From the NCBI GenBank assembly GCA_017964255.1, contig JAGCSI010000014.1, forward strand, positions 1-37,330: a stretch of DNA of 37,330 nt. Reading direction: 5' to 3'. The notes under the pieces were generated by a model. It saw only the letters and a list, made by a program, of their open reading frames with translations, had not been told where the DNA came from and ran no database searches. Of the stretch, positions 15,584 to 25,317 are shown one piece after another. The DNA comes from Bacteroidales bacterium. Its GTDB lineage: Bacteria; Bacteroidota; Bacteroidia; Bacteroidales; WCHB1-69. The position numbers and the translations under genes are program-made. Numbering within the stretch: the stretch's first letter is position 1; each line of letters begins with the position of its first letter.

Positions 15584-16846
15584 ATGAAAAAGTCATTTTT
15601 GTTAGTTCTTCTGCTGTGCATGGTGCAGTGGAATCTTATGGCCACAAAAATTGAAGGCAGAGTAGTAAATTCCAAAGGCGAAGGTCTTTCTTACGTGAGT
15701 CTTTATTTGAAAAATTATCCCGAAGTTGGCACTATTTCCGACATCAACGGGCGTTTTTTATTGGAAGTGCCAAGCACACGCGACAGTTTGATAGTGACTT
15801 TGGTAGGTTATGAGACGGTATTTATTAATTTGTCGAAGGTAAATACGGACAAATCTCTGCGTATCACCATGAAAGACCAGCCTGTCATCTTGAACGAGGT
15901 GGTGGTTCATGTTCAGAAAAACAGCAAGAAGAAAAAGAACAAGAAGGAGGAACGTGCTGAGATTGAGGCTTTCCTGAAAAAGGTGTATGACCGGATTTGG
16001 GTGGACTTCCCCTCCAACCATGTACGTCATCGGGTGGTGTCTGACTTGACCGCGACAAGTGATGGACAAGTGGTTTTGTTTGACGAGTGGATTGGTGATA
16101 TTGTGGAATTGCGTAATATTAACGGACCGACGGATTCCATCCAGATGAAAATGGATTTGAACAAACGGTATATCAACCAGACTGTCAAAGGTTCTATTGA
16201 CAATTTTAATCCGAATGATTATAGCAAGCATGATCGCAGGCATGTGGAAAAGGTGGACATCAATAGCGTGAAGAAAATGCAACCCCACAAAATTGCCTGG
16301 GAGCTGGATGTGCAGCAATTATTCTATCGTCATATGTTTGACCTGAAGCACTGGACGATGGTGGAGAAAGACGCGAACACGGTGGTGCTGACTCTTACCT
16401 TGACCAACAAACTGCCGGGTATTTATAAGCTGGTGAGAAAACTGGTGTATGCGGTAGACAAAAACACCTATAGCATCAAAACCATTTCGGAGCGTGTGAG
16501 TGCGGAAGTGAATATACCTTTTGGATACAAGTTGTCGTCGGCTGAGTTGGCCATCTTGAACGCGTTTGTATTGGAACAGGATGGCTTTGAAAAATACCGC
16601 CTGAAAAGTTTGAAGGGGACCACCTGCCGTAACAATATTTTCCATAGACAGGATAACCAATTGGTGGTGTCGGAGAAGAATTTTACCGCGGAAGGTTACA
16701 TTATAGATAATAAAGACAATAAAGTGAATTTTGGTACCAAAATCAAAACCAAGGTGCTGTCGGTGGAGACCAAAGGGGTAAAAGCCTACTCTGCTTCAGA
16801 GCTGAAAAGCGGCAAGATGCAGAAAATAGATACACCGGTACACTGA
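15584..16846 (+). CDS. Exported carboxypeptidase-regulatory-like domain protein
   Basis: The 420 residues start with a signal peptide (MKKSFLLVLLLCMVQWNLMA). Residues 22-96 are a CarboxypepD_reg-like beta-sandwich (IEGRVVNSKGEGLSYVSLYL, GTISDINGRFLLEVP, LIVTLVGYET). A Lys-rich stretch KKKKNKKEER follows near residue 120. The remainder is a beta-rich domain of the kind seen in Bacteroidota outer-membrane-associated proteins with this N-terminal module. No TonB-dependent barrel is present, so it is not a SusC homologue. Role unknown; envelope location is inferred. It follows the methyltransferase by 31 bp and is followed by a repeat-rich spacer. Confidence 0.85.
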   Translation: MKKSFLLVLLLCMVQWNLMATKIEGRVVNSKGEGLSYVSLYLKNYPEVGTISDINGRFLLEVPSTRDSLIVTLVGYETVFINLSKVNTDKSLRITMKDQPVILNEVVVHVQKNSKKKKNKKEERAEIEAFLKKVYDRIWVDFPSNHVRHRVVSDLTATSDGQVVLFDEWIGDIVELRNINGPTDSIQMKMDLNKRYINQTVKGSIDNFNPNDYSKHDRRHVEKVDINSVKKMQPHKIAWELDVQQLFYRHMFDLKHWTMVEKDANTVVLTLTLTNKLPGIYKLVRKLVYAVDKNTYSIKTISERVSAEVNIPFGYKLSSAELAILNAFVLEQDGFEKYRLKSLKGTTCRNNIFHRQDNQLVVSEKNFTAEGYIIDNKDNKVNFGTKIKTKVLSVETKGVKAYSASELKSGKMQKIDTPVH

Positions 16847-16850
16847 TTTT

Positions 16851-16931
16851 AATTAGCAAATTTGCAAATTAGTAAATTAGCAAATTAGTTAATTAGTTAA
16901 TTAGTTAATTAGCAAATGTGCTAATGAATTA
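16851..16931. repeat. 8-bp tandem repeats upstream of groES
   Basis: Octamers AAATTAGC, AAATTTGC, AAATTAGT and TAATTAGT follow one another about nine times and end in AAATGTGC TAATGAAT. The reverse complement of the same unit (GCTAATTA, GCAAATTG) occurs in the argF spacer, and TTAGCAAATTAGC also begins the rnfE-rnfA spacer. Confidence 0.8.
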
Positions 16932-16940
16932 ATAATATAC

Positions 16941-16977
16941 GGCTGTCACATTGTGGCAGCCGCTGACATTTTGTCAG
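16941..16977 (+). promoter_or_regulatory. Two adjacent inverted repeats upstream of groESL
   Basis: The first repeat, CTGTCACATTGTGGCAG extended by GG and CC at its ends, spans 16941-16961. The second, CTGACATTTTGTCAG, spans 16963-16977. Both have the form CTGnCA-N3/5-TGnCAG and they lie 9 bp upstream of the sigma-54 box, so they are candidate binding sites for an activator. Alternatively, as RNA hairpins they might end transcripts from the upstream gene. They do not resemble CIRCE (TTAGCACTC-N9-GAGTGCTAA). Confidence 0.6.
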
Positions 16978-16986
16978 TGATTTCTT

Positions 16987-17003
16987 TTGGCACGGATTTT
17001 GCT
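16987..17003 (+). promoter_or_regulatory. Sigma-54 (RpoN) -24/-12 promoter of groES-groEL
   Basis: TTGGCACGGATTTTGCT matches the sigma-54 consensus YTGGCACGrNNNTTGCW at every defined position, with GG and GC exactly 10 bp apart. It would start transcription near 17014, giving a leader of about 90 nt. No perfect TAnnTTTG box is seen between here and groES. Confidence 0.7.
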
Positions 17004-17103
17004 AAATGAATAGTCGTTATTTGCTTCAGAAAAATTATTGATAAAAATAAGTGATTGAAAATCAATAAGTAAAATAATCAATAAAACTAAAAAACAAACA
17101 ACT

Positions 17104-17379
17104 ATGAAAGTAAACATCAAACCATTGGCAGACAGAGTTCTGGTGAAACCTGCCGAAGCAGAAATGAAAACCGCTGGCGGTATTATTATCCCTGACACCG
17201 CAAAGGAAAAACCTCAAAAAGGCACTGTCGTGGCAGTTGGACCAGGCAAAAAGGACGAACCCATGACTTTGAAGGTGAATGACACTGTGCTGTATGGCAA
17301 ATATTCAGGCACCGAAATCCAATATGACGGCGAAACTTATCTGATTATGAAGGAAAGTGACATTTATGCCACTCTTTAA
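17104..17379 (+). CDS. groES: Co-chaperonin GroES (Hsp10)
   Basis: GroES is the heptameric lid of the GroEL folding chamber. The 91 residues are the usual length. Family motifs are [11 protein letters not shown] at 5-15, the mobile loop [20 protein letters not shown] at about 18-37 and [11 protein letters not shown] at 39-49. The gene is 64 bp upstream of groEL and both appear to be driven by the sigma-54-type promoter. Confidence 0.98.
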   Translation: MKVNIKPLADRVLVKPAEAEMKTAGGIIIPDTAKEKPQKGTVVAVGPGKKDEPMTLKVNDTVLYGKYSGTEIQYDGETYLIMKESDIYATL

Positions 17380-17431
17380 TCGTTTTTAGTCATCAAAAAT
17401 CAAAAAATCAATCATTAATCAAGAAAAATAA

Positions 17432-19081
<1,650 letters not shown>

Positions 19082-19106
19082 TAGCTTAAAATTTTAATAA
19101 AAAGCG

Positions 19107-19137
19107 AAAACGGCTCCGGAAACGGGGCCGTTTTTTT
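19107..19137 (+). terminator. Rho-independent terminator of groESL
   Basis: AAAACGGCTCC pairs with GGGGCCGTTTT (one G-T pair) around loop GGAAAC and is followed by a T7 tract. Confidence 0.93.
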
Positions 19138-19417
19138 GTTTGGATTTTCGAACCTCCCTATATTATTGCGTGGAGGCCATGCCGATGGAGTAATCTGTCT
19201 GCATATACATTTCGTAGTAGTCTTATTCCAATATCAGAGCGTGAACATATATGCCACGAGGTGGGTATGAGGTTTCTTGTATCAGGAGCGTTGCTTTTGT
19301 CTGTGGTCTTTCTTGCCATATGTGCTTTGATTTGCCTTGTTGTTGCGTGTATGGCGACAGATGCCTGTGTGGATAAATTTTAATTGTTAAATATTTAAAA
19401 TTCACAAGTTCTACGTG

Positions 19418-19531
19418 TTGCGAAGAGGCATTGATGGTGACTATCTCAGCAAACAACTGACTCTGCAGACCTGCAGAAGGCAGATACCAGTCATTGGCAA
19501 AATCTACCGCGGAGGTTGTCGAATAGATGAA
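19418..19531 (-). pseudogene. Inverted remnant of a C-type Lcl module
   Basis: Read on the minus strand the DNA translates to STTSAVDFANDWYLPSAG followed by LQSQLFAEIVTINASSQ. This matches the core VDFANGWYLPAIGQLGLLFAEIVTINASLQ of the modules in the downstream plus-strand genes. After SSQ the similarity stops: the expected VGGTQF and YWSS parts are lost. No start codon or signal peptide belongs to it. Confidence 0.75.
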
Positions 19532-19621
19532 GACATTATCCTCTACCCAAGTGACTTTCGTATTTTTTGAAATTTTTGATAGAATACTTCATTGGTCTGT
19601 GTGTGAATTGGAAAATTTATG

Positions 19622-19629
19622 TAATTTTG
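19622..19629 (+). promoter_or_regulatory. -7 promoter box for the Lcl-domain array
   Basis: TAATTTTG (TAnnTTTG) followed by CACC, about 134 bp upstream of the first gene of the array. The -33 element is not clear. Confidence 0.5.
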
Positions 19630-19762
19630 CACCGTGATTATTATGGATTTGAAAATAGAAACAACTTGTTGTGATACGGACATTTTCTGACAGTTGAGGA
19701 AATCATAGTATGATTATATATGTCTTTAATGTACTGTATAACAAATCAATGGATGATAGCGA

Positions 19763-21985
19763 ATGAAGAAAAACACGGTGTTATTTATTTTTCTTCTGAT
19801 TTGTAGAATGGCTGTTGTATATGCACAGACTGATACCGAGTTTTGGTTCGCACCGCCTGATTTGGAACAGACGCATCAGCAAGTGCCTATACAATTTTGT
19901 TTTACTACATACAGCGAAGAGTCCACGGTTATTTTGGAACAACCTGCCAATAGTGGTTTTACTCCAGTCTCTTTTACAATACCAGCCAATAGTTTTTATG
20001 TTTATGATGTCTCCTCATTGGTGGATACTATGGAGACAAAGCCTGCGAATACTGTGGTGAACAAAGGGGTACATATTTATTCCACCACACCAATATCCTG
20101 TTATTATGAGAGTGTGGGTAATAACAGTGAGATATATACTTTGAAAGGAAGGAATGCATTAGGCACTGATTTTCTTGTACCTATGCAGACGGAGTACATT
20201 AATTATTATAGTACTTCACCCAGTAGTATCGAAATTGTCGCCACTGAAGATAATACTGTGGTGCAGATAACAGCTCCAGTAGCTTTGAGGGGTGGAATTC
20301 CAGCAGGTAGTACGATTACCATAACATTAAATAGGGGGCAGAGTTATAGTATATGGGCCAATGGTACAGAAGGAGTGGAGCATTTGCATAATACAATTAT
20401 CCATTCCAATAAACCTATAGCGGTCAATACTACTGACGACAGCATTTTTGTGCCTGTACATGCAGACCTTGTTGGAGAGCAGATTGTTCCTATTTCCATG
20501 TTGGGGACCCGCTATATTGCATTGCGTAATAATTCCGGTTATGAGAGAGTGTTCGTTTTTCCGGTGGAAAACCAGACAACAGTTTCCATCAACGGAGTGG
20601 CGCAGCAGGTGTTGAATACAGGACAATGGCTTAACTATGCGTTGTCATCTTCGAGTGTAGCATACTTGATAGAGTCTGACAAACCTGTGGTGGTGTTTCA
20701 ATTAACTGCTATTGATGGTGAGATGGGTGGAACTATGTTGCCTCAGATTGAGTGCACAGGGTCTAATAAAGTGTCTCATCTTAGACCGAATACATCAACG
20801 GAGATTGTATCGCTGGTGGTGGCTACAGAGTGTATTTCTGATTTTGAGTTAAATGGAAATCCTAATATCATTAGTGCAGCGGATTTTTCCCCTATTCCGT
20901 TAGATTCGTCGTGGTCCTATTGTGTCAAGAATGTCAGTTCGTATGTGCCTGTCAATACGGTGATGACACTAAGGAATAATGCGGGTCGTTTCCAGATGGG
21001 GATTTTTGATGGAGAGTCTGGTAATGGCGGATCCAATGGCTATTACAGTGATTATAGTAGTGCTTCGTACGTGCGTTTTGAAATGGATTCTCTTGTTTGT
21101 ATAGGAGGCGACATCGTCATTCAATATTCCGCCCCTAATGTGAGCAATGTGGTGTTAACAACTCCCAATGGTCAGCAACTTACGACTCCGCCGTTTGTTT
21201 TTTCTCATGTGGATACTAGTATAAGTGGTCTTTACCAAATTACAGGTATAGACACGTCGAGCTGTTTTAATTCATACTCAGACTACATTTCTATTCAAGT
21301 TGTTCCATGTGCTGGTGATGTCACCATTACTGCCACCAGCGATACCATCTGTGTGGGTGAAGTGGCTACACTTCAGGCAGAGACAGATGCAGAGCCGCAA
21401 TTTGAGCCCAGTGTCCCCAGTTATCCTTTCCCGACTGTTGTTGCGGGAGATATCCTATGCACCGACAATAGTATTGTGAAAGCGTCCAATTGGCCGGTGG
21501 CGGGCAAGACGGCTAAAGCTATCGTGTTTTACGTGGACAATACTGGTGAACATGGCTGGGCGGTACATTTGCAAGATCAAAGTACTGGTGTCGTATGGGG
21601 CGAGTATGGTACGGATATCTCCACACTGACTAACTATGCGAATTCACGTTCCGCGCTTACTGACTTTAACGGCTACATCAATACCCAGAGAGCACGTGCT
21701 GCGGGAACGTCAGCTATGTACCCGGCAGTGTATATGGCAGATTTTGCCAATGGTTGGTATATACCTGCAGCTGGACAGCTCCGTACGCTGTTTTCGGAAC
21801 TGCTCGCTGTAAACGCTTCTTTGCAGCTTGTCGGAGGAACGCAGTTCCCGATGGGTTCCAATTGGTGGTATTGGTCATCAACGGAGCGCAATCAGTCCTT
21901 TATGTGGTACGTGACCAATGCCGGAATTGTGAGTTATAACCTTAAAGATTACACCGCAAGGGTACGTGTTATCCGAACTTTTTGA
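19763..21985 (+). CDS. IgGFc-binding-like exported protein with one C-terminal Lcl module (array gene 1)
   Basis: The 740 residues have signal peptide MKKNTVLFIFLLICRMAVVYAQ. Residues about 22-430 resemble the IgGFc-binding N-terminal domain found in Bacteroidota surface proteins (TDTEFWFAPPDLEQ, PISCYYESVG, GRNALGTDFLVPMQ, and the repeated NKPIAVNTTDDS / DKPVVVFQLTA strands). Residues 440-515 are an Ig-like domain, then ATSDTICVGEVATLQAE. Residues about 559-740 form an Lcl/DUF1566-like module (VVAGDILCTDNSIVK, GEHGWAVHLQDQ, FANGWYIPAAGQLRTLF, WWYWSSTE, VRVIRTF). The protein carries only the C-type module, unlike the next six genes. No T9SS tail is present; the Lcl module ends the protein. 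Location and ligand are inferred to be extracytoplasmic and unknown. Confidence 0.85.
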   Translation: MKKNTVLFIFLLICRMAVVYAQTDTEFWFAPPDLEQTHQQVPIQFCFTTYSEESTVILEQPANSGFTPVSFTIPANSFYVYDVSSLVDTMETKPANTVVNKGVHIYSTTPISCYYESVGNNSEIYTLKGRNALGTDFLVPMQTEYINYYSTSPSSIEIVATEDNTVVQITAPVALRGGIPAGSTITITLNRGQSYSIWANGTEGVEHLHNTIIHSNKPIAVNTTDDSIFVPVHADLVGEQIVPISMLGTRYIALRNNSGYERVFVFPVENQTTVSINGVAQQVLNTGQWLNYALSSSSVAYLIESDKPVVVFQLTAIDGEMGGTMLPQIECTGSNKVSHLRPNTSTEIVSLVVATECISDFELNGNPNIISAADFSPIPLDSSWSYCVKNVSSYVPVNTVMTLRNNAGRFQMGIFDGESGNGGSNGYYSDYSSASYVRFEMDSLVCIGGDIVIQYSAPNVSNVVLTTPNGQQLTTPPFVFSHVDTSISGLYQITGIDTSSCFNSYSDYISIQVVPCAGDVTITATSDTICVGEVATLQAETDAEPQFEPSVPSYPFPTVVAGDILCTDNSIVKASNWPVAGKTAKAIVFYVDNTGEHGWAVHLQDQSTGVVWGEYGTDISTLTNYANSRSALTDFNGYINTQRARAAGTSAMYPAVYMADFANGWYIPAAGQLRTLFSELLAVNASLQLVGGTQFPMGSNWWYWSSTERNQSFMWYVTNAGIVSYNLKDYTARVRVIRTF

Positions 21986-22023
21986 TGAAAAAATATATGA
22001 TGATAATTGCTGTTTTTGAGTAG
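21985..22023 (+). other. 13-codon mini-frame, possible scar of a lost array gene
   Basis: The stop of array gene 1 overlaps an ATG (TGATG) that opens MKKYMMIIAVFE followed by TAG. The residues look like the start of a signal peptide and resemble MKKYYMLMMIL of array gene 8. It may be the remaining 5' end of a deleted paralogue or just chance. Confidence 0.3.
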
Positions 22024-22030
22024 AGAAAAA

Positions 22031-23596
22031 ATGATGAAAAGAATATTAATCTGGCTGATATGTGTTTGCGTCTGTGTGGTAGTATCCGCGCAGAGTTACC
22101 ATATTGGAGATGTTTACATCGCACCAGATGGAAGCAGAGGTATTGTCTATTACCTTTATCCGGACGGTAGTGGCGGATGGGTGGTGGCTCTCAACGATGC
22201 CTCTGAGGCTTGTGTTTGGGGCGACGACACCGATGTGCCGGGGCTGCCTAACCAAAATTCATCAGAGCAGTTGTTGTTGAATGATATGGCGGGATACAAC
22301 AATACGCAAGTGATACGCAATTATCAGAACAATAACAGCTATGCCGCTGGTGTGGTGGATTTTGCCCATGGTTGGTTGCTGCCTTCGCCGGCGCAACTCT
22401 CCAGGCTCTATGCCCGCCTTCCAATGATTTCTTCCGCCCTCATTAGTGCGGGAGGATCAGAACTGGCAACTGACATTTATTGGTGCAGTGCGGAGTACTC
22501 CGCCTCAAATGCGTGGAGTGTTGATTTTGGATCCACTTCGAGTTACCATTTATATTCAGGTCAGTTCTACAACACTGCCAAAAGCAGCTCCTGTCGTGTC
22601 CGTGCTGTACGGAATTTCGATTATTCTACTCCGGAACCAGCTGTTTCCTATCTGTGGAATACTGGAGCCACTACTTCCTCCATCACAGTTACACCGGAGC
22701 AAACCACAACTTATAGCGTGACTGTCACTGCATCTGATGGTCGCACCGGTATGGAAGAACACACTATCGTGGTGAATTCTCCAGTTACTGAGGAACTCTC
22801 AAAAACCGTTTCTGGCAGCTACACTTGGAACGGTTCCACCTATTATGAGAGTGGCGAATATATGCAAGTTTTCACCGCTGCTAATGGTTGCGACAGTGTG
22901 GTGACGCTGCATCTTACGATTATGGCGGTGCCCGATGCCATCATGACCGTCAGCGCTGATACCATCTGTGCGGGGGATAGCGTATGGTTACAGGCAAATC
23001 TGGTCGGTACGTCACCTGGGGCATCATTACGTGTGCCTTCTATTGCTGTTGGAGACATTCTGTGTACAGATGGTTCCACGGTGAAGCCTTCAACCTGGCC
23101 AGTGTTGGGCAAAACAGCCATGGGAATTGTGTTTTATGTGGATAGCACAGGCGAGCATGGCTGGGCAGTGCATTTGCAGGACCATGGGTCTGATATGCAA
23201 TGGACTCCCTTAGGCCAAGAAACGGACATTTCCACCTTGACCAACTACACCAATGCCCGTGACGCTATTACTGACTTGAATGGATACACCAACACCCAGC
23301 GCATACGGGCAGCGGGTAATTCCACCACCTATCCGGCAGCATGGACAGTGGATTTTGCCAATGGCTGGTATTTGCCGGCTATTGGCCAGTTGGGTCTCTT
23401 GTTTGCCGAGATAGTCACCATAAACGTCTCTTTGCAAACGGTGGGGGGCACACAGTTCCCAATGAATTCACTCTGGGGGTATTGGTCCTCTACGGAACAT
23501 AGCCAATACTCCGCGTGGACCGTGAGCTACAGTGGGCTCGTGTACTACTACACTAAAGACAACGTTAATAGAGTACGTAGTGTTCGAGCTTTTTAA
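22031..23596 (+). CDS. Exported double-Lcl-module protein (array gene 2)
   Basis: The 521 residues start at an ATG-ATG pair; a TTG-initiated extension upstream was rejected. Signal peptide residues 1-21 end VVVSAQ. The N-type Lcl module (about 22-196) opens YHIGDVYIAPDGSRGIVYYL and ends CRVRAVRNF. An Ig-like segment (YLWNTGATTSSITVTPEQT) follows at about 204-248. A 40-residue repeat (GSYTWNGSTYYESGEYMQ, ANGCDSVVTLHLTI) is at about 256-297, then ADTICAGDSVWLQ. The C-type Lcl module (about 338-521) opens IAVGDILCTDGSTVK and ends VRSVRAF at the stop codon. Lcl/DUF1566 domains adopt a C-type-lectin-like fold in known relatives, so ligand binding by the loop between YWSS and VR is inferred. Confidence 0.88.
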   Translation: MMKRILIWLICVCVCVVVSAQSYHIGDVYIAPDGSRGIVYYLYPDGSGGWVVALNDASEACVWGDDTDVPGLPNQNSSEQLLLNDMAGYNNTQVIRNYQNNNSYAAGVVDFAHGWLLPSPAQLSRLYARLPMISSALISAGGSELATDIYWCSAEYSASNAWSVDFGSTSSYHLYSGQFYNTAKSSSCRVRAVRNFDYSTPEPAVSYLWNTGATTSSITVTPEQTTTYSVTVTASDGRTGMEEHTIVVNSPVTEELSKTVSGSYTWNGSTYYESGEYMQVFTAANGCDSVVTLHLTIMAVPDAIMTVSADTICAGDSVWLQANLVGTSPGASLRVPSIAVGDILCTDGSTVKPSTWPVLGKTAMGIVFYVDSTGEHGWAVHLQDHGSDMQWTPLGQETDISTLTNYTNARDAITDLNGYTNTQRIRAAGNSTTYPAAWTVDFANGWYLPAIGQLGLLFAEIVTINVSLQTVGGTQFPMNSLWGYWSSTEHSQYSAWTVSYSGLVYYYTKDNVNRVRSVRAF

Positions 23597-23707
23597 GATG
23601 AGGGGTTAACTAAATAACAATTCAACAATTCGGTAATTTAAATTCCTCTTTTATTGGATTCGACGAAGGAGTAGCGGAATATTTCTGCAAAATTCTTTAT
23701 AGATTAG

Positions 23708-23737
23708 TTTGTTTTGTCAAAAATAGTTGTATATTTG
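23708..23737 (+). promoter_or_regulatory. Internal promoter in front of array gene 3
   Basis: TTTG at 23708-23711 and TATATTTG at 23730-23737 are 18 bp apart, close to the Bacteroidota -33/-7 layout. It lies in the only large gap (174 bp) within the array, so the downstream genes may be a separate transcript. Confidence 0.7.
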
Positions 23738-23770
23738 CACCCTAAACATTAAAAACTTTGTAAAAAAAAG

Positions 23771-25276
23771 TTGCGTCATTGGTTGACCATATTGTTTCTC
23801 TGTTGCTGCGGAATCCTTTCCGCACAGACTTACCATATTGGCGATGTCTATACGGCGCCGGATGGCAGCAGGGGCATCGTGTATTATATTCATCCCGATG
23901 GCAGCGGGGGCTGGGTGGTGGCGCTAATAGATGCTTCTGATGGTTGCGCTTGGGGTGATGCAACTGATGTACCGGGATTGACCAATCAGAGTCCAACTTA
24001 TTCTTTGAATTTGCTGAATGATACGGCGGGTTATGCCAATACGCAGACACTTCGTGCATATCAGAACAGCAATCCGGCGTACGCTGCGGGTAAGGTGGAT
24101 TTTACTCACGGTTGGGTGCTGCCCTCACCCGCACAACTTCGAATATTCTACGCGCAGTTGCCTTTTATTTCCACTGCCATTACCAATGCAGGGGGAACGG
24201 CTCCGACTACAGATAATTATTGGAGCAGTGCGGAAGACGATTACTATAGTGCATGGATAGTATATTTTAAATATGGTAATTTTAATAGTGTCTCCAAAAA
24301 TAATTTTTGTCGTGTCCGAGCCGTGCGAAGTTTTGTTTATGAATCGGCTGAATCGGAAGAGACCTGTCTATGGAGCACCGGTGATACTACATCGTCTATT
24401 GCTGTAACTCCTACACAAACTACGACATATTCCGTGATTGTTTCAACAGAGGATGGCTGTGGCGATACGGCGCAGCATACCATAGTGGTGAATACACCAG
24501 TCACTGAGGTAATAACACAGTCTGTTTGCGAAAGCTATGAATGGAATGGTCAAATATACACTGAGAGTGGCGACTACACGCAGACCTTCACCGCCGCCAA
24601 TGGCTGCGACAGTGTGGTGACGCTACATCTAACCATCATGAGGATTCCTGAGGTGAATATCATAGTAACTGCTGACACCATCTGTGCGGGGGACAGTGTG
24701 ACTTTGCAGGCGGATGCGGAGCAGCAATTGGTGTTCTCTATCGCTGTCGGAAGCATTTTGTGTACGGATAGCAGTATTGTAAGCCCTTCCGAATGGCCTG
24801 TGGCGGGAAAGACAGCTATGGGAATCGTTTTTTATGTGGACAGTACGGGCGAACATGGCTGGGCGGTACATATCCAGAATCAAGGTAGCTATATGTGGGC
24901 AAGCTATGGAACAGATGTTGTACCGTTGCCGAATTATTCTTTTGCGCGTGTGGCTTTGACCGATATGGACGGTTACACCAATACACAGATTATTGCCAAT
25001 AATGCCTATTGTCCAGCAGTCAATGCGGTGGATATGGCCCATGGTTGGTATTTGCCCGCTATTGGTCAGCTTAATCTGCTCTTTGCAGAAATGGTGACCA
25101 TGAATGCCAGCCTCCAGGTGGTAGGGGGCACTCAATTCTCAATGGACAGTGATTTCTATTACTGGTCATCTACCGAATGCGGATACAATTGGTCCTGGTA
25201 TCTCCACTTTAACGGTATTTTGGATTATTGTGCCAAGACTTATAAACATATTGTGAGAAGTGTGAGAAATTTTTGA
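23771..25276 (+). CDS. Exported double-Lcl-module protein (array gene 3)
   Basis: The 501 residues have the layout of array gene 2: signal peptide (RHWLTILFLCCCGILSAQ), N-type module from TYHIGDVYTAPDGS to CRVRAVRSF (about 20-191), Ig-like CLWSTGDTTSSIAVTPTQT, repeat ESYEWNGQIYTESGDYTQ / ANGCDSVVTLHLTI, and a C-type module from IAVGSILCTDSS to the final VRSVRNF (about 324-501). No ATG is available: the best start is TTG, directly after an A8 run, where other genes in the array read ATGAAAAA. The frame upstream reads TGT-AAA-AAA-AAG-TTG. The start may have decayed from ATG, or the A8 run may hold a sequencing or phase change. Its promoter is 34 bp upstream. Confidence 0.85.
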   Translation: MRHWLTILFLCCCGILSAQTYHIGDVYTAPDGSRGIVYYIHPDGSGGWVVALIDASDGCAWGDATDVPGLTNQSPTYSLNLLNDTAGYANTQTLRAYQNSNPAYAAGKVDFTHGWVLPSPAQLRIFYAQLPFISTAITNAGGTAPTTDNYWSSAEDDYYSAWIVYFKYGNFNSVSKNNFCRVRAVRSFVYESAESEETCLWSTGDTTSSIAVTPTQTTTYSVIVSTEDGCGDTAQHTIVVNTPVTEVITQSVCESYEWNGQIYTESGDYTQTFTAANGCDSVVTLHLTIMRIPEVNIIVTADTICAGDSVTLQADAEQQLVFSIAVGSILCTDSSIVSPSEWPVAGKTAMGIVFYVDSTGEHGWAVHIQNQGSYMWASYGTDVVPLPNYSFARVALTDMDGYTNTQIIANNAYCPAVNAVDMAHGWYLPAIGQLNLLFAEMVTMNASLQVVGGTQFSMDSDFYYWSSTECGYNWSWYLHFNGILDYCAKTYKHIVRSVRNF

Positions 25277-25317
25277 TAAACAATGAGATAAAAACTGTTA
25301 GAATTCCTGATTGGAGC

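Larger units (their letters stand above)
19138..19762. other. 620-bp spacer before the Lcl-domain array
   Basis: No intact gene was found. It contains a degenerate minus-strand fragment of an Lcl-type module (19418-19531) and one plausible promoter for the array (19622-19629). The part 19141-19400 carries no recognised feature. Confidence 0.6.

Noticed and set aside
16963-16990. Second inverted repeat as terminator for the upstream gene
   Set aside because: The stem is only 6 bp and the following TGATTTCTTTT is a poor T-tract; a regulatory site next to the sigma-54 box is the better reading, though a dual role is possible.
16847-17103. CIRCE / HrcA operator before groES
   Set aside because: No TTAGCACTC-N9-GAGTGCTAA sequence; the inverted repeats present are of a different type.
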